From: Liolophura sinensis
Taxonomy: Eukaryota > Mollusca > Polyplacophora > Chitonida > Chitonidae
Assembly: GCF_032854445.1 (NCBI RefSeq)
Contig: NC_088300.1
Coordinates: forward strand, 82,253,084-82,317,083
Length of the DNA stretch: 64,000 bases
Direction: 5' to 3'
In this document: positions 32,810-43,754 of the stretch, piece after piece
Layout of the letters: each line of letters opens with the position of its first letter
Position numbering within the stretch: the stretch's first letter is position 1
Notes under the pieces: generated by a model
The model's database searches: none
What the model was told of the DNA's origin: nothing
What the model saw: the letters and a program-made list of their open reading frames with translations, nothing else
Position numbers and translations under genes: made by a program

Positions 32810-34650
32810 AACAGAACTGTACATGGGTGAGCCAACAGGCTTAGCACTGAGCTGTACTTGAGTAAGACAGGAGGCAGATCACAGAAATGTACCTGGGTGC
32901 AGCCAGCAGGTGTATCCCAGTACTGTACATGGATGAGCCGGAAGGTGCATACTAGTACTGTACATGGGTGCAGCCAGCAGGTGTATCCCAGTACTGTACA
33001 TGGATGAGTCAGTAGGCGTATCACAGAACTGTACATGGGTGCAGCCAGCAGGTGTATCCCAGTACTGTACATGGATGAGCCAGAAGGTGCATTCTAGTAC
33101 TGTACATGGGTGCAGCCAGCAGGTGTATCCCAGTACTGTACATGGATGAGCCAGAAGGTGCATACTAGTACTGTACATGGGTGCAGCCAGCAGGTGTATC
33201 CCAGTACTGTACATGGATGAGTCAGTAGGCGTATCACAGAACTGTACATGGGTGCAGCCAGCAGGTGTATCCCAGTACTGTACATGGATGAGCCAGAAGG
33301 TGCATACTAGTACTGTACATGGGTGCAGCCAGCAGGTATATCCCAGTACTGTACATGGGTGAGTCAGTCAGTGCATCCCAGTACTGTACATGGAGAAGAA
33401 AGTAGGTGTATCCAGTAATGTACATGGGCAAGCCAGTAGGCGTATCCCAGTACTGTACATGGGTGAGCCAGCAGGCATACTCCTGTAATGTACATGGGTG
33501 AGCCAGTAAGCGTATCCCAGTACTGTACATGGGTGAGCCAGCAGGCATACTCCTGTAATGTACATGGGTGAGCCAGCAGGCATACTCCTGTAATGTACAT
33601 GGGTGAGCCAGTAGGCGTATCCCAGTACTGCACATGGGTGAGCCAGCAGGCATACTCCTGTAATGTACATGGGTGAGCCAGTAAGCGTATCCCAGTACTG
33701 TACATGGGTGAGCCAGCAGGCATACTCCTGTAATGTACATGGGTGAGCCAGTAGGTATATCCCAGTACTGTACATGGGTCAGTCAGTCAGCGCAAGTAAG
33801 GTGTATCCAGTAATGTACATGGGCAAGCCAGTAGGCGTATCCCAGTACTATACATGGGTGAGCCAGCAGGCATACTCCTGTAATGTACATGGGTGAGCCA
33901 GTAGGTGTATCCCAGTACTGTACATGGGTGAGTCAGCAGGCATGCCCCTGTAATGTACATGGGTGAGCCAGTAGGTGTATCCCAGTACTGTACATGGATG
34001 AGCCAGCAGGTATATCCCAGTACTGTACATGGATGAGCCAGAAGGTGTATGCCAGTACTGTACATGGGTGAGCCAGCAGGTGTATCCCAGTACTGTACAT
34101 GAGTGGGCCACTAGATGTATCCCAGTACTGTGCATGGATGAGCCAGCAGATGTATCACAGTACTGTACATGTGTGGGTTAACAGGTGTATCTCAGTGCTG
34201 AACATGGGTGAACCAGCAGGCATACCCCTGTAATGTACATGGATGAGCCAGCAGGTGTATCCCAGTACTGTACATGGGTGAGCCAGCAGGCATACCCCTG
34301 CACTGTACATGGATGAGCCATCAGACATACCCCTGTAGTGTACATGGGTGAGCCAGCAGGTGTATCCCAATACTGTACATGGGTGAGCCAGCAGGTGTAT
34401 CCCAGTACTGTCCTTGGGTTAGCCAGCAGATGCATCCCAGTACTGTACTTGGGTTAGCCAGCAGGCGTATCCCTGTACTGTACATGGGTAAGCCTGCAGG
34501 TGTATCCCAGTACTGTTCATAGGTGAGCCAGTAGGTATTTCCCAGTACTGTATATGAGTGAGCCAGCAGGTGTATCCCAGTACTGTACATGGGTATGCCA
34601 GCTGGCTTATCCCCATGCTGTGCATGGGCGAACCAACAGGCTTATCCCAG
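32810..34650. repeat. Minisatellite, 35-bp unit, starting at the exon 6 donor
   Basis: Unit CAGTACTGTACATGGGTGAG then CCAGCAGGTGTATCC, about 50 copies. It starts within 15 bases of the exon 6 donor. Internal dimers (ACTGTACATGGGTGAGCCAG / AATGTACATGGGTGAGCCAG with CATACTCCT) form higher-order units at 33.4-33.8 kb. The CCAGTACTG palindrome recurs in each unit. Confidence 0.96.
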
Positions 34651-34664
34651 TAACCTTTCCTTAC

Positions 34665-34898
34665 CCATACGTGCCAGATGTCTTGACAGGCGGGGCTGTT
34701 GTAGACATTGCAGCAGTTGCAGTCACAGGATGCGAAGCAGGAGATTTCTGGGTTGCAGCAGGAGATTTCTGGGTTGTGGCAGGAGACCTGTTCACAGAGG
34801 GTGCTGACTTCTTCTTGACATTTGTGGGTTTGGTGGCCTCCAAGAACAAGACGTCGTCGTCATCACTGTCATCAATTATCACTTCCTCCACTGGCTTA
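34665..34898 (-). CDS. SETDB1: SETDB1 exon 6, SIM-like acidic motif and S/T/P-rich linker
   Basis: Acceptor GGTGCTGCAG, donor TATGG|GTAAGG, 234 nt, phase 2 to 2. It opens with KPVEEVIIDDSDDDDVLFLE, a hydrophobic core next to an acidic run as in SUMO-interacting motifs, equivalent to human EIIEIPDEDDDVLSID. The rest is low-complexity S/T/P/A with KSPA and TQKSPA units. Those units come from a 21-bp (seven-codon) tandem duplication near 34.74-34.78 kb, so the coding sequence itself shows the repeat tendency seen in the introns. The exon ends PPVKTSGTY plus two bases. Confidence 0.88.
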
Positions 34899-35099
34899 CT
34901 GCAGCACCAAAAACAAATCCAGGTGACAAATCCACACATCACCACATATGAAAGCCTTTCGTATCAAATACACTAACATGCAACCTACATCAGCTGACAG
35001 CGCATTAAACAATGTCCAGTTTGATATTTTTCTCAGATTTTTTTCTGACCACATTGTGAAGTGACATCAAATAAAGGTTTTTGCCAATTAATACCCGCA

Positions 35100-36735
35100 C
35101 AACCTCCATCTGCAGGTTGCTGGTGTATGACCAGAGGAATCCAGTCCAAGCTGGAGGAACCCACAGCCTCCATCTGCAGGTTGCTGGTGTACGACCAGAG
35201 GAATCCAGTCTGAGCTGGAGGAACCCACGACCTCCATCTGCAGGTTGCTGGTGTACAACTAGAGAGGAATCCAGTCTGAGCTGGAGGAACCCACAGCCTC
35301 CATCTGCAGGTTGCTGGTGTACAACTAGAGAGGAATCCAGTCTGAGCTGGAGGAACCCACAACCTCCATCTGCAGGTTGCTGGTGTACGACCAGAGGAAT
35401 CCAGTCCAAGCTGGAGGAACCCACAACCTCCATCTGCAGGTTGCTGGTGTACAACTAGAGAGGAATCCAGTCTGAGCTGGAGGACCCCACAGCCTCCATC
35501 TGCAGGTTGCTGGTGTACAACTAGAGAGGAATCCAGTCTGAGCTGGAGGAACCCACAACCTCCATCTGCAGGTTGCTGGTGTACAACTAGAGAGGAATCC
35601 AGTCTGAGCTGGAGGACCCCACAGCCTCCATCTGCAGGTTGCTGGTGTACAACTAGAGAGGAATCCAGTCTGAGCTGGAGGAACCCACAGCCTCCATCTG
35701 CAGGTTGCTGGTGTACAACCAGAGGAATCCAGTCTAAGCTGGAGGAACCCACAGCCTCCATCTGCAGGTTGCTGGTGTACGACCAGAGGAATCCAGTCCA
35801 AGCTGGAGGAACCCACAGCCTCCATCTGCAGGTTGCTGGTGTACGACCAGAGGAATCCAGTCCAAGCTGGAGGAACCCACAGCCTCCATCTGCAGGTTGC
35901 TGGTGTACAACTAGAGAGGAATCCAGTCTGAGCTGGAGGAACCCACAGCCTCCATCTGCAGGTTGCTGGTGTACAACTAGAGAGGAATCCAGTCTGAGCT
36001 GGAGGAACCCACAACCTCCATCTGCAGGTTGCTGGTGTACGACCAGAGGAATCCAGTCCAAGCTGGAGGAACCCACAACCACCATCTGCAGGTTGCTGGT
36101 GTACGACCAGAGGAATCCAGTCTAAGCTGGAGGAAACCACAACCTCCATCTGCAGGTTGCTGGTGTACGACCAGAGGAATCCAGTCCAAGCTGGAGGAAC
36201 CCACGACCTCCATCTGCAGGTTGCTGGTGTACAACTAGAGAGGAATCCAGTCTGAGCTGGAGGACCCCACAGCCTCCATCTGCAGGTTGCTGGTGTACGA
36301 CCAGAGAGGAATCCAGTCTGAGCTGGAGGAACCCACAACCTCCATCTGCAGGTTGCTGGTGTACAACTAGAGAGGAATCCAGTCTGAGCTGGAGGAACCC
36401 ACAACCTCCATCTGCAGGTTGCTGGTGTAAGACTAGAGATGAATCCAGTCTGAGCTGAAGGAACCCACGACCTCCATCTGCAGGTTGCTGGTGTACAACT
36501 AGAGAGGAATCCAGTCTGAGCTGGAGGAACCCACAACCTCCATCTGCAGGTTGCTGGTGTAAGACTAGAGAGGAATCCAGTCCGAGCTGGAGGAACCCAC
36601 AGCCTCCATCTGCAGGTTGCTGGTGTACAACTAGAGAGGAATCCAGTCCAAGCTGGAGGAACCCACAACCTCCATCTGCAGGTTGCTGGTGTAAGACTAG
36701 AGATGAATCCAGTCTGAGCTGGAGGAACCCACAAC
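35100..36735. repeat. Minisatellite, 63-66-bp unit, ~25 copies
   Basis: The unit contains CCTCCATCTGCAGGTTGCTG, GTGTACAACTAGAGAGGAAT and CCAGTCTGAGCTGGAGGAAC, then CCACAA. Two length forms (ACAACTAGAGAGG and ACGACCAGAGG) are mixed. Units are very similar, suggesting recent expansion. The three-base periodicity yields 350- and 472-codon minus-strand ORFs (repeating PATCRWRLWVPPAQTGFLSS), which I do not regard as genes. Confidence 0.96.
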
Positions 36736-37164
36736 AAGAGCAATGGTGAGAGACTCCAGAGTCATGTCTGATACTTCACCTTTTTACTGACCCACTGACT
36801 GCTTAGAGTGAATTTTGTTATGACTAGATCATGGTCAAAATGGCCAAAAAATTTCTGACCAGTTTAGCTACACTGGCAAAAGGAAAACAGCCCAGCCACC
36901 ACAGAATCTAAAGCTAGCACAGCCATTGCAGAATCAAAAGTTAGCACAGTCACCACAGGAGCTAAAAATAGCACAGGCAGCACAAAATCTGAAGTTTTAA
37001 CAACATTTTACTTGGGGATATTCTTAAGAAATATCTAAATAAACGTATCTTAATACTAGACAGTATTTAATAGTCTTTTGACTGACAGAGCAATTTTCTA
37101 AAAAAATTACATGTAAACAATGCACAGTTAGCCTTCCATGAATACAAGGAGTTTGTAATAAATG
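36736..37164. other. Intronic sequence with a short ~35-bp tandem (36.89-36.99 kb)
   Basis: Three degenerate units around CACAGCCACCACAGAATCTA and AAAGTTAGCACAG. Otherwise unique. Confidence 0.6.
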
Positions 37165-38990
37165 TCACACTAAACACAAAAGCCTTACGTGTACATACAT
37201 GGACCTTGTACAGTCATACTAAACACCACAGCCTTACGTGTACACACATGGACCTTGTACAGTCATACTAAACACCACAGCCTTACATGTACATACATGG
37301 ACCTTGTACAGCCATACTAAATACCACAGCCTTACGTGTACACACATGGACCTTGTACAGTCATACTAAACACCACAGCCTTATATGTACATACATGGAC
37401 CTTGTACAGTCATACTAAACACCACAGCCTTATGTGTACATACACAGACCTTGTACAGCCACACTAAACACCACAGCCTTACATGTACACACATGGACCT
37501 TGTACAGTCATACTAAACACCACAGCCTTACATGTACATACATGGACCTTGTACAGCCATACTAAATACCACAGCCTTACGTGTACACACATGGACCTTG
37601 TACAGTCATAGTAAACACCACAGCCTTACATGTACTTACATGGACCTTGTACAGTCACACTAAACACCAAAGCCTTATGTGCACATACATGCATTTGATA
37701 CTGTCACACTAAACACCAAAGCCTTACATCTACATACATGGACCTTGTACATTCACAATGAACGCCATAGCCTTACGTGTACATACATGGATCTTGTACA
37801 GTCACACTAAACACCATAGCCTTACGTGTACATACATGGATCTTGTACAGTCACACTAAACACCACAGCCTTACGTGTACACACAAGGACCTTGTACAGT
37901 CATACTAAACACCAAAGCCTTACATGTACATACATGGACCTTGTACAGTCATACTAAACACCACAGCCTTACGGGTACATACATGGACCTTGTACTGCCA
38001 CACTTAACAACACAGCCTTACGTGTACACACATGGACCTTGTACAGTCATACTAAACACCACAGCCTTATGTGTACATACATAGACCTTGTACAGCCACA
38101 CTAAACACCACAGCCTTACATGTACACACATGGACCTTGTACAGTCATACTAAACACCACAGCCTTACATGTACATACATGGACCTTGTACAGCCATACT
38201 AAATACCACAGCCTTACGTGTACACACATGGACCTTGTACAGTCATACTAAACACCACAGCCTTACATGTACATACATGGACCTTGTACAGCCATACTAA
38301 ATACCACAGCCTTACGTGTACACACATGGACCTTGTACAGTCATACTAAACACCACAGCCTTACATGTACTTACATGGACCTTGTACAGTCATACTAAAC
38401 ACCACAGTCTTATGTACACATACATGGATCTGGTACTGTCACACTAAACACCACAATCTTATGTGCACATACATGGATCTGGTACTGTCACACTAAACAC
38501 CACAGTCTTATGTGCACATACATTGATCTGGTACTGTCACACTAAACACCAAAGCCTTACATGCACATACTTGGATCTTGTACTAACTGCCACACTAACA
38601 CCACAGCCTTCCGTGTACATACATGGATCTGCTACAGTCACATTAACACCACAGCCTTCCCTGTACATACACGGATCTGATAATGTCACACTAAATACCA
38701 CAGACTTACCTGTACATACATGGATCTGGAACAGTCACACAAAACACCACAGCCTTCAGCAGATCTGGTACTGTCACATTAAATACCACAGACTTACCTG
38801 TACATACACAGATCTGGTACTGTCATACTAAATACCACAGACTTACCTGTACATAAATAGATCTGGTACTGCCACACTAAATACCACAGACTTACCTGTA
38901 CATACATGGATCTGGTCCTGTCAAACTAAACACCACAACCTTACGTGTACATACATGGATCTGGTACTAACTGTAACACTACAGCCTTAC
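37165..38990. repeat. Minisatellite, ~49-bp unit, ~37 copies, carrying the exon 5 donor neighbourhood
   Basis: Plus-strand unit CACTAAACACCACAGCCTTA, CGTGTACATACATGGACCTT, GTACAGTCA. On the minus strand units contain ACGTAAGGCTGTGGTGTTTA, equal to the exon 5 junction GTGAA|GTAAGGCTGTAGTG plus intron. Blocks of four to five units recur (for example 37.2-37.6 and 38.1-38.4 kb). Confidence 0.95.
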
Positions 38991-39102
38991 TTCACAGGGG
39001 ACTTTCTGTCTTCCTCATTGTCAGGGGCATCCAAGGATTCTTGTAAAAACTGCAACTGTTCCTCACATTCAGTAAAGAGTCGGCTGATCTCTTTCTGTTT
39101 TC
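38991..39102 (-). CDS. SETDB1: SETDB1 exon 5, end of coiled coil and acidic linker
   Basis: Acceptor TCATTTCAG and donor GTGAA|GTAAGG bound 112 nt, phase 1 to 2. The sequence KEISRLFTECEEQLQFLQES continues the coil and parallels the human region with a conserved cysteine-glutamate pair (NCESLV). It ends in an acidic linker, DAPDNEEDRKSPV. The first codon is completed by the last base of the exon at 40.8 kb, giving arginine. The 49-bp array at 37.17-38.98 kb starts at this exon's donor. Confidence 0.87.
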
Positions 39103-39179
39103 CTGAAATGACAATAACGATGTCATCACAAAATATATGTAGAAGGTACAGAATTCCTGGTTGTAGAGGTGTAACAAGC

Positions 39180-40430
39180 CCATACCATAACAAGGGCCCA
39201 CACTACAGGTATGACAGGCAAAACACATCAAACTGTAACAAGCACAGCCCATTCCATAAAAAATACAAGGGCCCACACTACAGGTATGGCAGACAAAACA
39301 TCTCACACTGTAACAAACACAGTCCATACCATACAAAACACAAGGGCCCACACTACAGATATGGCAGGCAAAACACCTCAAACTGCAACAAACACAGCCC
39401 ATACCACAAAAAATACAAGGGCCCAAACTGCAGGTATGGCAGGCAAAACACCTCAAACTGCAACAAGCACAGCCCATACCATAAAAAACATAAGGGCCCA
39501 CACTACAGGTATGGCAGGCAAAACACCTCAAACTGTAACAAACACAGCCCATACCATAAAAAATACAAGGGCCCACACTACAGGTATGGCAGGCAAAACA
39601 CATCAAACTGTAACAAACACAGCCCATACCATAAAAAACACAAGGGCCCACATTACAGGTATGACAGGCAAAAACACCTCTAACTGCAACAAACACAGCC
39701 CATACCATAAAAAACACAAGGGCCCACACCACAGGTATGGCAGGCAAAACACCTCAAACTGCAACAAACACAGCCCATACCATAAAAAATACAAGAGCCC
39801 ACACCACAGGTATGGCAGGCAAAACACCTCAAATGCAACAAACACAGCCCATACCATAAAAAACACAAGGGCCCACACTACAGATATGGCAGGCAAAACA
39901 CCTCAAACTGTAACAAACACAGCCCATACCATAAAAAATACAAGGGCCCAAACTGCAGGTATGGCAGGCAAAACACCTCAAACTGCAACAAGCACAGCCC
40001 ATACCATAAAAAACATAAGGGCCCACACTACAGGTATGGCAGGCAAAACACCTCAAACTGTAACAAACACAGCCCATACCATAAAAAATACAAGGGCCCA
40101 CACTACAGGTATGGCAGGCAAAACACATCAAACTGTAACAAACACAGCCCATACCATAAAAAACACAAGGGCCCACATTACAGGTATGACAGGCAAAAAC
40201 ACCTCTAACTGCAACAAACACAGCCCATACCACAAGAAATACAAGGGCCCAAACTGCAGGTATGGCAGGCAAAACACCTCAAACTTTAACAAGCACAGCC
40301 CAGAGCATAAAAAACACAAGGGCCCACACTACAGGTATGGCAGGCAAAACACCTCAAACTGTAACAAGCACAGCCCATACCATAAAAAATACAAGGGCCC
40401 ACACCACAGGTATGGCAGGCCAAAGAACTG
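39180..40430. repeat. Minisatellite, 75-bp unit with 525-bp higher-order repeat
   Basis: The unit contains CAAACTGTAACAAACACAGC, CCATACCATAAAAAACACAA and GGGCCCACACTACAGGTATG, then GCAGGCAAAACACCT. A variant pair (GGGCCCAAACTGCAGG) at 39.42 and 39.95 kb is exactly seven units (525 bp) apart with the same order of variants between. The period of 25 codons yields a 406-codon plus ORF that I treat as an artefact. Confidence 0.95.
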
Positions 40431-40472
40431 AGATACAATAGAATGCACAACAAGCAGAAGAGTTCTAATTAT

Positions 40473-40737
40473 GGGGGGCCTGTGGGCTCAGTTGGTTAGC
40501 GCGCTAGCGCAGCATAATGACCCAGGAATCTCTAACCAATGCGGTCGCTATGAGTGCTAGTCCAGCTCATGCTGGCTTCCTCTCCGGCCGTAAGTGGGAA
40601 GGTCTGTCAGCAACCTGCGGATGGTCGTGGGTTTCTCCCGCGCTCTGCCCGGTTTCCACCCACCATAATGCTGGCCGCCGTCGTATAAGTGAAATATTCT
40701 TGAGTACGGCGTAAAAGACCACTCAAATAAATAAATA
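40473..40737 (-). mobile_element. Full-length tRNA-derived SINE family A (head at left)
   Basis: The plus strand starts with a tRNA-like head: GTGGGCTCAGTTGGTTAGCG (A box) and GGTCGCTATGAGTGCTAGTC (B-box-like). The family A body follows in reverse complement and it ends AAATAAATAAATAAAT, a simple A/T-rich tail. The element's own orientation is thus head to tail along plus, opposite to most copies here. Confidence 0.92.
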
Positions 40738-40822
40738 AATCTAATTATGGCATGTTGCAATCTCTGTAGGTAAAAGAGCTGTACACTTATGCAAGTAAAA
40801 CAGCAAGTTACGCAATGCTTAC

Positions 40823-40961
40823 TCTCTGTGCCCTTCAGCTGATTTGACAGGGGATATAACTCTTGGGTGAACTGCCCCACTATGTCTAGCTCCTTCAGCT
40901 TTTCATCAAGGAACTTCTCCACATCAAAAGAAACTTTAAAAATCTTCCTTACACCCTCGAC
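40823..40961 (-). CDS. SETDB1: SETDB1 exon 4, coiled-coil region
   Basis: Acceptor TTCAGCAG, donor ACAGAGA|GTAAGC, phase 0 to 1, 46 codons. The core VEKFLDEKLKELD corresponds to the human SETDB1 segment with EELRHFIDEELEKMD, and is followed by a leucine-containing helix ending NQLKGTE. In human SETDB1 this coiled-coil region is where the partner ATF7IP binds; the same role here is inferred. An acceptor three bases earlier (TTCAG) would add one glutamine. Confidence 0.88.
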
Positions 40962-41389
40962 CTGCTGAAGTCACAAAGAACATGTCGTAATTGCTTTAGC
41001 TGACACAAGATATATTTTTAGCATAAAATTTATTAATGGGATTTACATGTTATTGTGTTATGCCAAATTATAGTGAAGTGTAGAACATACATGTATCTAA
41101 AGATACGTGTACACAGACAATACAGATTAAATTACATAAATGCCATAGTTTGAGCTGAAGGTGGAGAAAATGCCTGCTCAACAAACAGTGCAGTGGTTAA
41201 ACTTTGTAAAAGCTTACTTTGCTTTCCAACTCAGTGTGCCTTTCATCACTTCTCAATACCTCTCCGACTGGATTCTCCTAAGGATGCAGAAATTCACAGA
41301 TAAAGATAAATCAAATAAATACATTATTGCTTCTACTATGCATTCTTTAATGTTACACTCACCCAGACTGTGCCCCACCATTATGACTG
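40962..41389. other. Unique intronic sequence upstream of exon 4
   Basis: A/T-rich sequence with the exon 4 acceptor at its lower edge on the minus strand. Nothing else recognised. Confidence 0.55.
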
Positions 41390-42985
41390 AGTGGGATTAA
41401 CATTCAGATTGTGCGCCAGACATTGCATTGAATGGGATTCCCATTAAGACGATGTTCCAGGCTTTGGGCTGAGCAGGTTCCTCATTCACATTTAGCTCCA
41501 GACTTAGTGGGATTTCCATTCACATAGTGTCCCAGACTATGGTCTGAGTGGGTTTTTCATTCAGATTGTGCCCCAGAATTTGGACTGAGTGGGATTCCCA
41601 TTCACACTGTGCCCCAGACTTTGAACTGAGTGGGATTCCCATTCACATTGTGTCCCAAGCTTTGGACTGAGTGGGATTCCCATTCACATTGTGTCCCAAA
41701 CTTTGGACTGAGTGGGATTCCCATTCACATTGTGTCCCAAGCTTTGGACTGAGTGGGATTCCCATTCACACTGTGTCCCAAACTTTGGATTGAGTGGGAT
41801 TTCCATTCACATTGTGTCCCAGGCTTTAGACTGAGTGGGATTCCCAGTCGCATTGTGTCCCCACGCTTCAGATTGAGTGGGATATCCATTCAGTTTGTGT
41901 CCCAGGCTTTGGATTGAATGGCATTCCCAGTCACATTGTGTCCCCAGGCTTTGGACGGAGTGGAATTTCCATTGAGATTGTGCCTTTGGGTTGAGTGAAA
42001 TTCCCATTCATATTGTACCACAGACTTTGGACTGAGTGGGATTTCAATTCAGATTGTACCACAGACTTTGGGCTGAGTGGAATGACATGGCTTTCGACTA
42101 TGTGTGATTCCCATTCAGATTGTGCCCCAGACTGTTGGCTGAGTGGAATTCCCATTCAGATTATGCCTCAGGTTTTGGACTGAGTGGGATTTCCATTCAA
42201 ATTGTGCGCCAGACATTGCATTGAGTGGGATTCCCATTAAGACGATGTTCCAGGCTTTGGGCTGAGCAGGTTCCTCATTCACATTTTGCTTCAGACTGAG
42301 TGGGATTTCCATTCACATTGTGTCCCAGACTATGGTCTGAGTGGGTTTTTCATTCAGATTTTGCCCCAGACTTTGAACTGAGTGGGATTTCCATTCACAC
42401 TGTGTCCCAGGCTTGGGACTGAGTGGAATTCCCTGTCACATTGTGTCCCAGGCTATCGACCCGAGTGGGTGTCCCAGTCAGACTATGTCCCAGGTTTTGG
42501 ACTAAGTTGGATACCAGTCACAATGTGTCACAATCCAAGGAGTGGGATACCAGTCACATTGTGTCTCAGACTAAGAAGTGGGATACTAGTCACTTTGTGT
42601 CTCAGCCCAAAGAGTGGGATACCAGTCACGTTGTGTCTCAGCCCAGAGAGTGGGATACCATGTCACATTGTTTCCCAGCCCAAAGAGTGGGATACCATGT
42701 CACATTGTGCCTAAGCCCAGAGAGTGGGATACCATGTCACATTGTGTCTAAGCCCAAGGAGTGGGATACCAGTCACATTGTGTCCCATCAAAAGGTGTGG
42801 GATACCAGTCACATTGTGTCCCATCAAAAGGTGTGGGATACCAGTCACATTGTGTCCCATCAAAAGGTGTGGGATACCAGTCACATTGTGTCCCATCAAA
42901 AGGTGTGGGATACCAGTCACATTGTGTCTCAGTCCTATTAGTTAGATACACGTCAGATGGTGTCCCAGTCTTTGGATTGACACGA
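41390..42985. repeat. Minisatellite block, ~41-bp then 36-bp units, with a large internal duplication
   Basis: The left part uses GAGTGGGATTCCCATTCACA then TTGTGTCCCAGGCTTTGGAC; the right part (42.5-42.95 kb) uses GTGGGATACCAGTCACATTG then TGTCCCATCAAAAGGT, four units nearly perfect at 42.76-42.93 kb. The run TGCGCCAGACATTGCATTGA to GAGCAGGTTCCTCATTCACA occurs at 41.41-41.50 and again at 42.21-42.28 kb, indicating a block copy about 785 bp away. Confidence 0.94.
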
Positions 42986-43084
42986 TTCCCTATCAAATAA
43001 TGCTTCAGTCTGCTTTAGACTGCTTTAGGAATTTCCAGCTAAACTGAGCTTAAACCTTTGGGCTGAGTGGGATATTGGGGCTAA

Positions 43085-43539
43085 GTCTACATACTCACCA
43101 TTGTGGGTGAGTTTGACCTGCTGTGTGTGAGCACTGTGGATGAGCTCCACCAGCCATGTACTCACCATTGTGGATGAGTTCGACCTGCTTTGTACTCACT
43201 ATTATGCACATGTTTGCGTTGCTTTGTACTCACCATCGTGCATGAGTTTGAGCTGCTTTGTACTCTCCATTGTGGAGGAGTTCAACCTGCTTTGTACTCA
43301 CTATTTTGGAGGAGTTTCACCTCCTTTGTACTGACCACTGTGGATGAGATTGTCCTACTTTGTACTCACAATTGTGGGTAAGTCTGACCTGCTTTGTACT
43401 CACCATTCTGGGTAAGTTTGACCTGCTTTGTACTCATCATTGTGGATGAGTTCGACCTGCTTTGTTCTCACCATTGTGGAAGAGTTTGACTGGTTTTCTA
43501 CTCACAGCTGTGGAGGACTTTGACCTGCTATGTACTCAC
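43085..43539. repeat. Minisatellite, ~48-bp unit, copies of the exon 3 end and donor
   Basis: On the minus strand units read GTCAAACTCATCCACAATG|GTGAGTACAAAGCAG, matching the exon 3 end TCAAACTCGCCCACAATG|GTGAGTAC. About ten copies, most with an intact GTGAGTAC. Confidence 0.93.
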
Positions 43540-43632
43540 CATTGTGGGCGAGTTTGACCTGCTAGTCTTCGAGTCCTCTGTCTCCAAATCAGAACACTGC
43601 TGTACTATCCTGTCAAGGACTCTCTGTTTTCT
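43540..43632 (-). CDS. SETDB1: SETDB1 exon 3, N-terminal region
   Basis: Acceptor TTTGTCTAG, 93 nt of open frame (31 codons, phase 0 to 0), donor ACAATG|GTGAGTAC. The peptide begins RKQRVLDRIVQQCSDLETED, a hydrophilic helix-like sequence, and ends SRSNSPTM. It joins in frame to the exon at 40.96 kb. An alternative donor after AGCAG (at about 43.57 kb) would break the phase, so the longer form is preferred. The array just below (43.09-43.54 kb) repeats the last exon bases together with the GTGAGTAC donor. Confidence 0.72.
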
Positions 43633-43754
43633 CTAGACAAATAAAACAAAACCCTTAGGAGGACATGTTGACATGGAGAGAACTGTCAGTTTTTATACAT
43701 GCACATGTACACCTTTGCAAAAGCAGTCAGTATCTCTTTGATACTGTTCTGTAC

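Noticed and set aside
35033-36743. 350- and 472-codon minus-strand ORFs repeating PATCRWRLWVPPAQTGFLSS
   Set aside because: They are two frames of the same 63-66-bp minisatellite, have no start context or domain, and lie in an intron of the SETDB1-like gene.
39211-40431. 406-codon plus-strand threonine-rich ORF
   Set aside because: Direct translation of the 75-bp tandem array; other frames and the opposite strand are equally open.
40480-40560. tRNA gene suggested by A- and B-box-like motifs
   Set aside because: It is the head of a SINE; the cloverleaf is not maintained and the family A body follows.
42760-42930. CRISPR-like look of near-perfect 36-bp direct repeats
   Set aside because: Units are contiguous without unique spacers, and the context is an animal gene.
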